Assembly (NCBI GenBank): GCA_030632925.1
Contig: DAOVTU010000109.1
Location: 1-8,012 of the forward strand
From: Candidatus Krumholzibacteriia bacterium
GTDB lineage: Bacteria > Krumholzibacteriota > Krumholzibacteriia > LZORAL124-64-63
DNA: 8,012 bases
Reading direction: 5' to 3'
Part shown: positions 1 to 7,178 of the stretch, one piece after another
Numbering within the stretch: position 1 is the stretch's first letter
Layout of the letters: each line of letters opens with the position of its first letter
Notes under the pieces: model-generated
Seen by the model: only the letters and a program-made list of their open reading frames with translations
Database searches by the model: none
What the model was told of the DNA's origin: nothing
Translations under genes and position numbers: made by a program

Positions 1-792
1 GATCACGCGGCCATTGGTTTTCAACTGTTCATACACCATGGTCACCAAACGGCTGGGCACGGCAAAACCAATGCCCTGTCCGCGTTGGCTGATAGCCGTA
101 TTGACCCCGACCACGCGCCCATGGATATCCACCAGCGGCCCGCCGCTGTTGCCGAAGTTGATCGAAGCGTCTGTCTGGATAAAATCCTGGTAGCGCGGAG
201 TCAATCCCCCGATCTCCAAATCGCCCCGGCCCTTGGCGCTGACCACGCCCACTGTCAGGGTGCTTTCCAGGTTGCCAAACGGGTTGCCGATGGCGATGGC
301 CCAGGCCCCCACTTCCAACTTCTCGGAGTCTCCGAATTCCACCGTCGGCAAATTGCGGCCTTTTGGGTCGATCCGGATCAAGGCCAGGTCGGTATTGGGA
401 TCACTGCCTACCAACTCGGCCCGGTATTCCCTTTTTTCCCCACTGAAGCGTACAAAAATCGCGTCGGCATCGGCGATCACGTGATGATTGGTCAGGATGT
501 CCCCGCCCGCCTCGACCACAAAACCGGAACCGGTGGACGGCGACTCGAAGCGCCCGCCCTTGCCTTCTTCATCGGGGAAAAACTGCCGGTACATTTCCTG
601 CAGCGGGCTGGTGCCCACGCCTTCGGCATTGATCGATTTGGTGATGCGGATGTTGACCACCGCGGGACGCACCGCGCGGCTGACGGCGATGAAGGGAGAA
701 GCGTCATTCTCGATGGGCTGCTCTGCCCGGACCTGTGAGGCGACAAGGCTCAACAGCAGAGCAAACAATACCAACGCAAAAGCGCAGAACAT
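1..792 (-). CDS. htrA: HtrA/Deg-family periplasmic serine protease, N-terminal part (cut by left edge)
   Basis: Envelope quality-control protease of the trypsin-like HtrA (DegP/DegQ/DegS) family, which degrades or chaperones misfolded exported proteins. The 264 visible codons run off the left edge without a stop. Residues 1-23 form a signal peptide or anchor (MFCAFALVLFALLLSLVA, then a QVRA end). The protease domain starts near residue 33. The full triad is visible: His104 in TNHHVI, Asp135 in NTDLALI and Ser216 in FGNSGGPLV. The oxyanion-loop stretch and the following IGFAVPS segment near the edge are also typical. Family members are usually 350-500 residues, so the PDZ domain or domains should lie beyond position 1. 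ATG at 792 was chosen because AGGA (800-803) sits 7 nt upstream and the hydrophobic segment follows at once. The frame stays open to 918, and a GTG at 912 would add 40 residues. Whether this is a DegP, DegQ or DegS type cannot be told without the C-terminus. Confidence 0.95.
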   Translation of the reverse strand, partial: MFCAFALVLFALLLSLVASQVRAEQPIENDASPFIAVSRAVRPAVVNIRITKSINAEGVGTSPLQEMYRQFFPDEEGKGGRFESPSTGSGFVVEAGGDILTNHHVIADADAIFVRFSGEKREYRAELVGSDPNTDLALIRIDPKGRNLPTVEFGDSEKLEVGAWAIAIGNPFGNLESTLTVGVVSAKGRGDLEIGGLTPRYQDFIQTDASINFGNSGGPLVDIHGRVVGVNTAISQRGQGIGFAVPSRLVTMVYEQLKTNGRVI

Positions 793-1116
793 GCGACCGT
801 CCTGCTCCCTGGCAATACCAGAGGTCAGGACCGTAGCAGGCCTGCGCCTGGACCCATATTGCTCAACGGCAATACCGGTCGAATTTGCGATGTTTGAATC
901 GTGCAGCTTCACGTTTCACCGTCCGCTAAGGGTTCAGGTCCGGTGAAGGAGCAAGCTACTGCTCTGGGCTCCCGGGTTGGAATTGATGAACCTCTCCATC
1001 AACTTCCCGTTTGATCTAGATATCTCGTATCAGTTCAAACAGGCACCCGTTTTGGGTTGGAGCTCCCGAGCGTTACAGGGAACCAGAAGGATCATATCCG
1101 CAAATGAATCCTAATG
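793..1116. other. Gene-free interval between htrA and the coiled-coil gene
   Basis: No convincing gene lies in these 324 bases. The htrA frame remains open up to 918, so positions 793-912 could be coding if the GTG at 912 is used. The interval contains a bulged hairpin at 979-1007 and a perfect 7-bp inverted repeat, TTCACCG (915-921) with CGGTGAA (941-947), just before that GTG. It also has a direct repeat GGGTTGGA at 974-981 and 1054-1061. A minus-strand promoter for htrA is expected here. I found TTGAAC at 1034-1039 (reading the minus strand) but no well-spaced -10 box, so no promoter is called. No uridine-tract terminator follows the coiled-coil gene, so read-through into htrA is possible. 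Confidence 0.6.
979..1007. repeat. Bulged inverted repeat (hairpin) upstream of htrA
   Basis: GGAATTGATG at 979-988 pairs with CATCAACTTCC at 997-1007, giving ten base pairs with one unpaired C at 1003 and an 8-nt loop at 989-996. No T-run follows on either strand, so it does not look like an intrinsic terminator. It may be an operator or an RNA structure in an htrA leader. The role is not known. Confidence 0.5.
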
Positions 1117-1593
1117 TCAACCCTCTTTTTCAGGGTCTATTGCGTCGCCATTATCATTTAAGTCCGGTGCAGCGGTCTCTCCAGCGATGATCGGCTCCAC
1201 CAAAATGGCGCTTTCTTCGGTGCCTTCGTCCAAAATGGGATCGGTAATCACCGTGGCAGACATGCCCCCGGCGGCAGCCGCTTCAGCCTTGCGGCCCGCA
1301 TATTCCTGCCGGATGCCATCGATTTCCTCATCCTTGGCCCGCAATTCATTCTCCAGCACCGAAATGCGCTCCACCAGGGCCAGAACGCCCTCATCGGTCA
1401 GCAGGTCGGTGCGGTCGGCCTGCACACCGTTGTAAATCAAACTGCCCAATTCCCCGAATTGCCGCTCAATATCGCGGCTGATGCCGAATTTGTCATATTT
1501 GCGCGTCGCCACGCGGGTCACTTCGGTGGTCTTTTCCGAGGTCACTGTATACCACTCAACCAGGTTTCCTTTGACGTCATCGAACAGGGACAT
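1117..1593 (-). CDS. Small acidic coiled-coil protein of unknown function (158 aa)
   Basis: I do not recognise the family. The 158-residue product has no signal peptide and no membrane segment, so it is probably cytoplasmic. The N-terminal third (1-58) is the most structured-looking part: MSLFDDVKGNLVEWY, then a basic stretch (RVATRKYDKFGISRDIERQ), then FGELGSLIYNG, which resembles small conserved proteins of envelope-bearing candidate phyla. Residues about 66-103 are a likely coiled coil with regular Leu/Val/Ile spacing (VLALVERISVLENELRAKDEE). Residues 104-158 are Ala-rich and then strongly acidic, ending NDNGDAIDPEKEG, probably disordered. The start at 1593 is decided by AAGGAGG (1599-1605) placed 5 nt upstream. 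An in-frame extension to 1869 runs antisense through the start of lpxH and is rejected. The gene is divergent from lpxH (79 bp apart) and lies upstream of htrA on the same strand. Confidence 0.85.
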   Translation of the reverse strand: MSLFDDVKGNLVEWYTVTSEKTTEVTRVATRKYDKFGISRDIERQFGELGSLIYNGVQADRTDLLTDEGVLALVERISVLENELRAKDEEIDGIRQEYAGRKAEAAAAGGMSATVITDPILDEGTEESAILVEPIIAGETAAPDLNDNGDAIDPEKEG

Positions 1594-1597
1594 CACG

Positions 1598-1606
1598 CCC
1601 TCCTTT
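1598..1606 (-). promoter_or_regulatory. Strong Shine-Dalgarno for the coiled-coil gene
   Basis: On the minus strand AAAGGAGGG lies 4 nt before the ATG at 1593 (5 nt counted from the GGAGG core). It is the closest match to the anti-Shine-Dalgarno sequence in the window. It fixes the start against a longer in-frame extension and suggests efficient translation. Confidence 0.85.
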
Positions 1607-1672
1607 GGCTCGCGCGCATCATCGGCGCATTTTCGGTTGTCAGGAGCCTGCTCATCCTGCAGATTGTGCTCC

Positions 1673-2491
1673 ATGAATGAAGTGCAAAAACACCCAGATA
1701 GCCAGCCGGGATCCGCTGCCGAGTCAGCCAACGAACCCACGGTCATCTTCGTTTCCGACTCCCACTTCCATCTGGAGCCGGATGCGGACGAATCCGCGCG
1801 CCTGGACAAATTTCTCGAACTGCTGGATCTCGCCTGCCAGGTGGACCAATTGGTCCTGCTGGGCGACATGTTCGATTTCTGGTTCGACTACCCCCACTTT
1901 CGCCTCAAAGGCTACGACACCCTGCTGACCGCCTTGGACAAGGTCCGCGCCGCCGGCACCCGAATCCACTTCATCGGCGGCAACCACGACATCTGGGCTG
2001 CCCGCTATTTCCACGACCGCTACGGTTGCAGTCTCGATGGCGAGGGCGAAACCCTCCAGTTGGGCAGCCGCCGGGTCCGCCTCAGCCACGGCGACGGCCT
2101 GCTCAAATTCGACTGGGCCTACAACGGCTTCCGAGCCATGGTACGCACCCGCCTCGGAATTGTTCTGGCCAAAAGCCTGCATCCCGAGCTGCTTTATTCG
2201 CTCAGCACCTGGCTCAGCGGCCAAAGCCGGGAAGCCACCCGCGACGAAGCTTCCCAGATCGAAGAAAACGCCCGCCTCTGGTTCGCCAAACAAACCCGGC
2301 CCGGCGAGAATCTGGTGGATTGGGACCTGATGATCACCGGGCACGTCCACCATGGTTTTGTGATTGAGCAACCGGAGCGCCAGTTCGTGGCCCTCGCCGG
2401 CTGGTTCGACCCTCTCAGCTACGGTCTGCTGCAGAATGGCCAATTCCAACTGCTGGACTTCGAGCGGGACCCGCGCCCCACTTTCGCCTGA
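1673..2491 (+). CDS. lpxH: UDP-2,3-diacylglucosamine diphosphatase (LpxH-like metallophosphoesterase)
   Basis: Calcineurin-like metallophosphoesterase of 272 residues. LpxH hydrolyses UDP-2,3-diacylglucosamine to lipid X and UMP in lipid A synthesis, acting at the inner face of the cytoplasmic membrane. All metal-site motifs are present in order: Asp29 and His31 (SDSHFHL), Asp65 (LLGDMFDFWF), Asn104 and His105 (GGNHD), His139 (SHGD), and His224 and His226 (GHVHH). E. coli LpxH is about 240 residues. The excess here is mainly a polar, probably disordered N-terminal 20 residues. The GNHD and GDMFDFWF forms are closer to the LpxH-type enzymes of Bacteroidota than to the GNRD form of E. coli LpxH. 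The ATG at 1673 has no good Shine-Dalgarno. The frame is open upstream to 1481, but that part is antisense to the coiled-coil gene. A general metallophosphoesterase is the alternative. It converges on the barrel gene across the hairpin at 2534-2566. Confidence 0.85.
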   Translation: MNEVQKHPDSQPGSAAESANEPTVIFVSDSHFHLEPDADESARLDKFLELLDLACQVDQLVLLGDMFDFWFDYPHFRLKGYDTLLTALDKVRAAGTRIHFIGGNHDIWAARYFHDRYGCSLDGEGETLQLGSRRVRLSHGDGLLKFDWAYNGFRAMVRTRLGIVLAKSLHPELLYSLSTWLSGQSREATRDEASQIEENARLWFAKQTRPGENLVDWDLMITGHVHHGFVIEQPERQFVALAGWFDPLSYGLLQNGQFQLLDFERDPRPTFA

Positions 2492-2533
2492 CCGCTGGAT
2501 CTATTGCGCATCATATACAAGATCGGCAAACAA

Positions 2534-2566
2534 CGAGAGCCCCGCGACCAGGTCACGGGGCTCTCG
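2534..2566. terminator. Hairpin terminator between converging genes
   Basis: CGAGAGCCCCG (2534-2544) and CGGGGCTCTCG (2556-2566) form a perfect 11-bp GC-rich stem with an 11-nt loop. It sits 42 nt after the lpxH stop and 19 nt after the stop of the barrel gene on the opposite strand. The minus-strand flank after the stem (GTTGTTTG) is moderately T-rich, while the plus-strand flank is not. It therefore probably ends the barrel transcript and may also slow the lpxH transcript. Confidence 0.75.
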
Positions 2567-2585
2567 CATATCCGTTGTCCGGGTA

Positions 2586-3542
2586 TTACCAGACCAGATT
2601 TAACGAGAACTTGTGCCCTTCGTCAAAACCGTCGATTGTCGACTCGCCAAAGGCGTAGTCCACGCCCAGCCGACCGGTGCGGAAGCCCGCGCCCGCGGTC
2701 AGCCCCTGATTGTCGTAATTGATCCGCGAGCCGGCCCGCAACGAGAACTCGGGTAGCAACCGGTACTCGGCCCCCACATGAGCCTTCTCGTTGGTATCGT
2801 TGGGAAACAGCACATCTCCGGTAAAGGTCAGCTTGCGGTCGTCGCCGCCAAAAGTCGGCGCCCAGGCCGTTCCCACCCTGAAGGCCGTCGGCAAATCGAA
2901 GGGGCCATCGTCCAGATTCATCTGGCCACCGATGTTGGTCGCGCTGGCGGCAAACATCAGGCCCTCGATCATGGCCTTGTGGGTCACGAACAGGTCAAAA
3001 GCCAAACCCGTATCTGAATAAATATCGATCTTCTCGTAAACCATCTTGACGTTCACGCCCACGCCGAAGCTTTCGCCCACCGGATGGGCATACGACACGC
3101 CAAACGAAACATCGTAGGGCTTGAACTCGCCCTCGACGATGCCGGTATTGTCTTCACCGCGCCGCTCAATGACCTCGGAATAGAATCCTGTAAAAATGAA
3201 ACCGATCACACCCTTACCCATTTTGTGGGCCACGGCCGCCGCTTCCTGATTGAACAGGCCAAGATAGCTGTTGTGCTGCAGCACCAGTTCGGTTTCAAAA
3301 TCGGCAAACACATTGTTGGCCGGATTCCAGTAGATCGCCGACGCACCCGTGCTGCTGGCCACACCAGCTTCGCCCATGCCGGCCTCGCGCCCGCCGACAC
3401 CCACGCGCAGGGACAGCAGTCCCGCCTCACCCGGATTGCCGGCCTGGGCCATCGGGGCAACCAGGGCCATCAAGGTCAGAAGTAACGCCGTCAGCCCTGC
3501 CATCAGCAACGCTCCACCAGATTTTTTGCTCATGCGAACCAT
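2586..3542 (-). CDS. PorV/PorQ-family outer-membrane beta-barrel protein
   Basis: A 318-residue exported protein. Residues 4-34 are a signal peptide: basic MSKK start, a long Leu/Ala core and a PMAQA end, with cleavage expected before GNPGEAG. The mature N-terminus carries the family signature, LRVGVGGREAGMGEAGVA (45-62) followed by GASAIYWNPAN (66-76). The rest alternates short amphipathic strands and turns, as in FadL-like barrels, and the chain ends in Trp318 (SLNLVW), a usual terminal aromatic signal for the BAM machinery. In Bacteroidota, PorV shuttles sorting-domain cargo at the outer membrane in type IX secretion and PorQ is a relative. Here the exact role is inferred. Start 3542 was chosen over the frame-open 3584 and over 3533 because GGAAAGGG (3548-3555) lies 5 nt upstream. 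It follows the M6-like gene by 84 bp on the same strand, probably co-transcribed, and ends at the hairpin 2534-2566. Confidence 0.88.
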   Translation of the reverse strand: MVRMSKKSGGALLMAGLTALLLTLMALVAPMAQAGNPGEAGLLSLRVGVGGREAGMGEAGVASSTGASAIYWNPANNVFADFETELVLQHNSYLGLFNQEAAAVAHKMGKGVIGFIFTGFYSEVIERRGEDNTGIVEGEFKPYDVSFGVSYAHPVGESFGVGVNVKMVYEKIDIYSDTGLAFDLFVTHKAMIEGLMFAASATNIGGQMNLDDGPFDLPTAFRVGTAWAPTFGGDDRKLTFTGDVLFPNDTNEKAHVGAEYRLLPEFSLRAGSRINYDNQGLTAGAGFRTGRLGVDYAFGESTIDGFDEGHKFSLNLVW

Positions 3543-3626
3543 GGAATCCCTTTCCGTGTTGTCTGGGCCGGGCCTCGCGGGCACCGACCGTCTTGCTACT
3601 AATAATAACCAACCATGCGGTCCCCG

Positions 3627-6600
3627 TCAGCGTACAATCGCAAACTGGGTCACGCTTTGTTCCGTTTCCACTCCTGGGGTATCGACCACCAGCCGGCACA
3701 GGTAAAGCCCTGTCACCGCCAAATCCACATCCACCTCGATCACGAACGGGTCCACCGCCCCCACTTCGCGCCAACCCGTCTCCCGGACCAGCTCCCCCTC
3801 CAGATTGTAGACCGACACCCGGGCCCGGGCCGCACTGCGCACCTGGCCGCTGACTTTCAAGGGGCCGTTCAACAATGGGCTCGGGAAACAATAGTGACTG
3901 CCGGCCACCAGACCGGTACCCGAGGCGGCCGTCGGTCCGGGCCGCCAGGCATCCAGGTCAAAAGTCCCGTTGCGCCAGATGGAGCCCCCATACATGGGCC
4001 AGATGGGATTGGCTGCTGCCACATCCCGCCAAACCACCAGGGTCGAGATCGCCTCGGTAGCGAGACTTCCGTCGGCCTCGGTGCCGATGATTCGGTCGAA
4101 GGTTCCAACGGCCACCAGATCGGCATCCGTGGCACCGGTCAGTTGCCCCAAAGCCGGTGTGCCCGCCGAAGCGGCCGGCCCGGCCAAAGGCCAATCGACC
4201 ACCGGTTCGCCCTGGTTGCCGGTGGCAAACAGGCGACCGTCACGGCCACCGAATATAAACTGATCCAAGTTGTAGGGCGCGTTGACAAGCCGAGCCACCA
4301 GGGGCGTGCCCTGCACGTCGGCTTCGCCCACCAAGTCGCCTTGCAGCGGGCGGCGAGGCCAACCGGTCAACCAGTCGCCCCCATGTCCCACCCGGCCCAG
4401 GATATCGGACCCGACAAAGGCTCCACCCAATCCCAGGGGTGTCTGGACAATCAAATCCGCGGGCCACGACAGTTCGCTCTGGCGCGAGGTCAGCTCCTGA
4501 TCAAAGAAGAAAGTTTCCCCATGACCGTCGACATCGATCACCGAAGCGTAATAGACAGGATCACTGGCGCTGCTGCCCGGCTCCACGCCGACCAGGATGG
4601 GCAGCGCGCTCGGCTCGCCCGCCAACGAAAACTGTATTTTGACCGGCGTCGGCAACAGCGGCCCGGTGCGGTCAAAAACATGCAGAAAGTGCGCGCCACC
4701 AACGGTGTCGACAACGGCCGTCACCACAAAATCATCAATCAGCACGGGCACCGAAGGCACCGTACCCGCGCCCAGCGATACCGAACCATAGACCGTGACA
4801 TCAGCGCCGCCCATGAAAATCAGGCGCGCGCCGAGCGGGCCCTGCTCGACCGCAAGGATATCGACGGCAGCGCTGGCCACCGCCCCGTTCGGAGCCGGAT
4901 CGACCGGCACCAGCACCGGGGGCAATACACATCCGGTCAGTGGCGTGTAGAGTCCGTTTGATCCCGCCTCGCCATCGCGAACCGGCGTGCCATCAGCCTT
5001 GAAAGCATACACGGCCTCGGCTCCGGTCAGGATGATATCCGGCCGGGCGTCGCCGTCAATATTGCCCAGGGCGGGCGGCAGATTCCAAACCACCGGCACA
5101 CCGTTGCGGGTCCCGGTCGCGAAGGGCTCCATGGTTGCCGGATCCCCGTCGTGATCCAGCAATTCATTCAGGTCGCCATCGAGCACAAACACTTCACCGG
5201 CTTTTCCAGCCAGAATAATTTCATCGGTCCCGCCCAGCTGATCGACATCCCCTAGCAACAAATGCGAGCCACGCACGTCAACGCCGGTCGGCAGTTCACG
5301 CCTGGCGTGCATCATCGGTGTGGTGGCCGAACCGTTGTCCTGTAACAAATCGAAGGTCATCTCAGTGGCATAACCCTGGGCCCAGAAGGTGTCGTTGTCC
5401 TGGCTGATAAACAGCGGGTACAAAAATGGATCAGCGACCACATCGCTGAAGTCGCGAAATTCCAGGCCGGTAAACGCGCCACCCGCCGTATCGGTGCGGG
5501 GCCTGCTGGTGGGCAGGAACTCGGAGGCAAATTCGCCCCGGAAGTTGTCGTCATCGCCACCGAGCATGTAGGCCGACGGCTGATTCGAATCCAGGTCCTG
5601 AATACCATCGGCCTCTTCGAGGTCCACCGACTTGCGCTGGGGATCGGCATTAAAAAGATTGCTCGGCGCGTCGTACACATCCTGGATCACGCCTTCGTCG
5701 ATGTGCCACACATAGACGCCGCTGCCCCAGCCCAGTTCGCCAAATCCACGTTCGGAATTTTCGCTCATGGCAAAATCCCACTCGGCATTGATGACTCGTT
5801 CCAGGGAATCGGTGGCCGCGTCAAACTTGCCCGTCGGCGTGCCGTCGCCGTTGGTCGAATCCATGTCGTAAAAATCCGGCAGGCCGTTGCCGTTCTTGTC
5901 ATCGGCAAAAGTGTAACGCCGGTCTCCGTTGGGATCCTGCAGGCGATATTCCAACAGCCAGAATTCCTGCCCCGTGATGTTCACCCGCGCGCAGGACAAC
6001 TGATCGTCCTGTCCCGCCGGCAACAACGTGTGGGGCGCGCCGCCACCCGCTTCGGCTTCGTAGGGATCAATCCAGCCCATCAGCAGTTTGTTGTAGGCAC
6101 ACGGTTGGGGCGGGATAAAGCCCAGGCCCACAAATAGTCCAAAACCCATCAATCCGTACTGCCCGATGCCCTGGCTGTCGGGCCGGCCCGAAGGCGTGAA
6201 ATCCGTCAGCGAGAGCATGCCCAGATGCAGGCCGAACTCGAAGCAGTACACGCCCAGGCTGCCAAAGCCGCCGCCGAATCCGCCCACCGGATCCTGCTGT
6301 TCGGTCTCCGGCAGAATCATCACCCGGTTGATGCCCGTGCCCGGTGCAAAGCCCGGCGCCGGCAAGTACGGCTGGTCCAGCACGCTGTCTTCCACGGCCG
6401 CCTCGAAATCGCCGGGATCCAGGTAGGTGCTGAAAATCTGCTCGGGGCTGTTGCCCAAAATATCGGTCTCTTCGCCGGCGCCGGCGTGCATCAGCACCAC
6501 CGTATCAAAGGCCGTGAAATCGATTTCCAAACCTAGGCTGTCGATGACCTGGCTGGCCATCAGGATCGTCTGCTCGCCCTCGTCCGGATGGTTGCCATAA

Positions 6601-7064
6601 AAGCCCATGGCTTCCGGCAAATTGATCGTACGCGGATGAACCGTGTAATTGATGTCCAGCTGATCATTGCTCACGGACGTGAAATAGTCGGCCACCTTGC
6701 TGAGCATGTGGTCAAAAAAGACCGAATCGTGGGCGGCGTAGTGGCGGTCGGTCTGCATCGCGGGTGGAAAGTCGCCCGGAACCTGGCCGTGCCGGCCCAG
6801 CATCAGGCTGTCCGAGAAGTCGCACATCATCACGATGGCATTGAGGGTCCCGGGGGCCTTCTCGCCGGCCAACCGGCGGCGTTGCAAACCACGGGCAGCG
6901 TCCTGGCGCAAGGGGGCCGAACTGCCCTGCAACAGGCCGGAGATGGCCGCATTGGTCCGGCCAGCTGCCATTTCAGCCGCAGACAGCGACTCCTTGGTGG
7001 CGCCAGAAACAGACGCTGTAAGCAGAATTAGGGAGAACAAAACAACGGCAGGAATAACGCGCAT
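3627..7064 (-). CDS. Exported M6-protease-like protein with propeller repeats and C-terminal sorting domain; probably catalytically dead
   Basis: An 1145-residue surface or secreted protein. Residues 1-22 are a signal peptide (MRVIPAVVLFSLILLTASVSGA). Residues about 73-460 match an M6 (immune inhibitor A) domain: LNAIVMMCDFSD (74-85), a motif region CFEFGLHLGM (274-283), a Met-turn-like GQYGLMGFG (301-309) with PPQPCAYNKLLMGW (318-331), and VYVWHIDEG (450-458). The expected HEFGH signature reads FEFGL, so both zinc histidines are replaced, and the third-ligand position is Ser285. Residues 387-408 are Asp/Asn-rich, possibly calcium binding. Residues 600-1035 contain FG-GAP/propeller-like units (602-631, 663-695, 931-946, 970-992), closing with WPMYGGSIWRNG. 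Residues 1053-1145 resemble a type IX (type A) sorting domain: YCFPSPL, VSVYNLEGELVRE, GLYLCRL, final QFAIVR. GAAAGG (7075-7080) lies 10 nt before the ATG. A promoter is at 7179-7207. The PorV-like gene follows downstream. Confidence 0.88.
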   Translation of the reverse strand: MRVIPAVVLFSLILLTASVSGATKESLSAAEMAAGRTNAAISGLLQGSSAPLRQDAARGLQRRRLAGEKAPGTLNAIVMMCDFSDSLMLGRHGQVPGDFPPAMQTDRHYAAHDSVFFDHMLSKVADYFTSVSNDQLDINYTVHPRTINLPEAMGFYGNHPDEGEQTILMASQVIDSLGLEIDFTAFDTVVLMHAGAGEETDILGNSPEQIFSTYLDPGDFEAAVEDSVLDQPYLPAPGFAPGTGINRVMILPETEQQDPVGGFGGGFGSLGVYCFEFGLHLGMLSLTDFTPSGRPDSQGIGQYGLMGFGLFVGLGFIPPQPCAYNKLLMGWIDPYEAEAGGGAPHTLLPAGQDDQLSCARVNITGQEFWLLEYRLQDPNGDRRYTFADDKNGNGLPDFYDMDSTNGDGTPTGKFDAATDSLERVINAEWDFAMSENSERGFGELGWGSGVYVWHIDEGVIQDVYDAPSNLFNADPQRKSVDLEEADGIQDLDSNQPSAYMLGGDDDNFRGEFASEFLPTSRPRTDTAGGAFTGLEFRDFSDVVADPFLYPLFISQDNDTFWAQGYATEMTFDLLQDNGSATTPMMHARRELPTGVDVRGSHLLLGDVDQLGGTDEIILAGKAGEVFVLDGDLNELLDHDGDPATMEPFATGTRNGVPVVWNLPPALGNIDGDARPDIILTGAEAVYAFKADGTPVRDGEAGSNGLYTPLTGCVLPPVLVPVDPAPNGAVASAAVDILAVEQGPLGARLIFMGGADVTVYGSVSLGAGTVPSVPVLIDDFVVTAVVDTVGGAHFLHVFDRTGPLLPTPVKIQFSLAGEPSALPILVGVEPGSSASDPVYYASVIDVDGHGETFFFDQELTSRQSELSWPADLIVQTPLGLGGAFVGSDILGRVGHGGDWLTGWPRRPLQGDLVGEADVQGTPLVARLVNAPYNLDQFIFGGRDGRLFATGNQGEPVVDWPLAGPAASAGTPALGQLTGATDADLVAVGTFDRIIGTEADGSLATEAISTLVVWRDVAAANPIWPMYGGSIWRNGTFDLDAWRPGPTAASGTGLVAGSHYCFPSPLLNGPLKVSGQVRSAARARVSVYNLEGELVRETGWREVGAVDPFVIEVDVDLAVTGLYLCRLVVDTPGVETEQSVTQFAIVR

Positions 7065-7098
7065 GGATCAATGGCCTTTCAAAGACAATTTCAAGCCT

Positions 7099-7115
7099 GG
7101 TCGGTCTGCCCGACC
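7099..7115 (-). repeat. Leader hairpin 2 (inverted repeat)
   Basis: GGTCGG (7099-7104) and CCGACC (7110-7115) form a 6-bp stem with a 5-nt loop within the predicted leader of the M6-like transcript, 19 nt upstream of its Shine-Dalgarno. It could affect translation or RNA stability, but there is no direct evidence. Confidence 0.4.
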
Positions 7116-7121
7116 CTGACC

Positions 7122-7160
7122 TGGCGGATGGGCCCGGCAGATGGGCCTGGCGGATGAGAT
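7122..7160 (-). repeat. Three tandem 13-bp repeats in the leader
   Basis: Three adjoining 13-mers on the plus strand: TGGCGGATGGGCC (7122-7134), CGGCAGATGGGCC (7135-7147) and TGGCGGATGAGAT (7148-7160). Copies 1 and 2 differ at two positions, and copy 3 matches copy 1 over its first nine bases plus one later base. On the transcript they read as repeated CATCCGCCA-like units. They lie wholly downstream of the predicted transcription start. The function is unknown; iterated binding sites for a protein or small RNA are possible. Confidence 0.7.
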
Positions 7161-7174
7161 AAAAGCTATCCGCC
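7149..7174 (-). repeat. Hairpin at the predicted 5' end of the M6-like transcript
   Basis: GGCGGAT (7149-7155) and ATCCGCC (7168-7174) form a perfect 7-bp stem with a 12-nt loop. The transcription start expected from the -10 box is about 7172, so most of the stem would be at the extreme 5' end of the mRNA, where such structures commonly protect against decay. The left arm is part of the third 13-bp repeat, so other repeat copies could pair with the right arm instead. Confidence 0.5.
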
Positions 7175-7178
7175 GCGC

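Noticed and set aside
85..738. Plus-strand open frame of 217 codons opposite htrA
   Set aside because: It is the antisense of an unmistakable HtrA protease with an intact triad; the translation shows no recognisable motif.
915..947. Inverted repeat TTCACCG / CGGTGAA as an intrinsic terminator
   Set aside because: The stem is only 7 bp with a 19-nt loop and no T-run on either side.
1637..1665. TTGTCA at 1637-1642 followed 17 bp later by CAGATT, as a promoter for lpxH
   Set aside because: The -10 is a poor match and transcription would start at the ATG itself. No acceptable promoter was found in the 79-bp divergent gap on either strand.
1724..2449. Minus-strand open frame of 241 codons across lpxH
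   Set aside because: Val/Ala/Glu-rich antisense shadow; the plus strand carries all metallophosphoesterase motifs.
3615..4961. Plus-strand open frame of 448 codons
   Set aside because: It is fully antisense to the 1145-residue exported protein and rich in Arg, Gln, His and Gly, as expected for a shadow of GC-rich coding sequence; no ribosome binding site.
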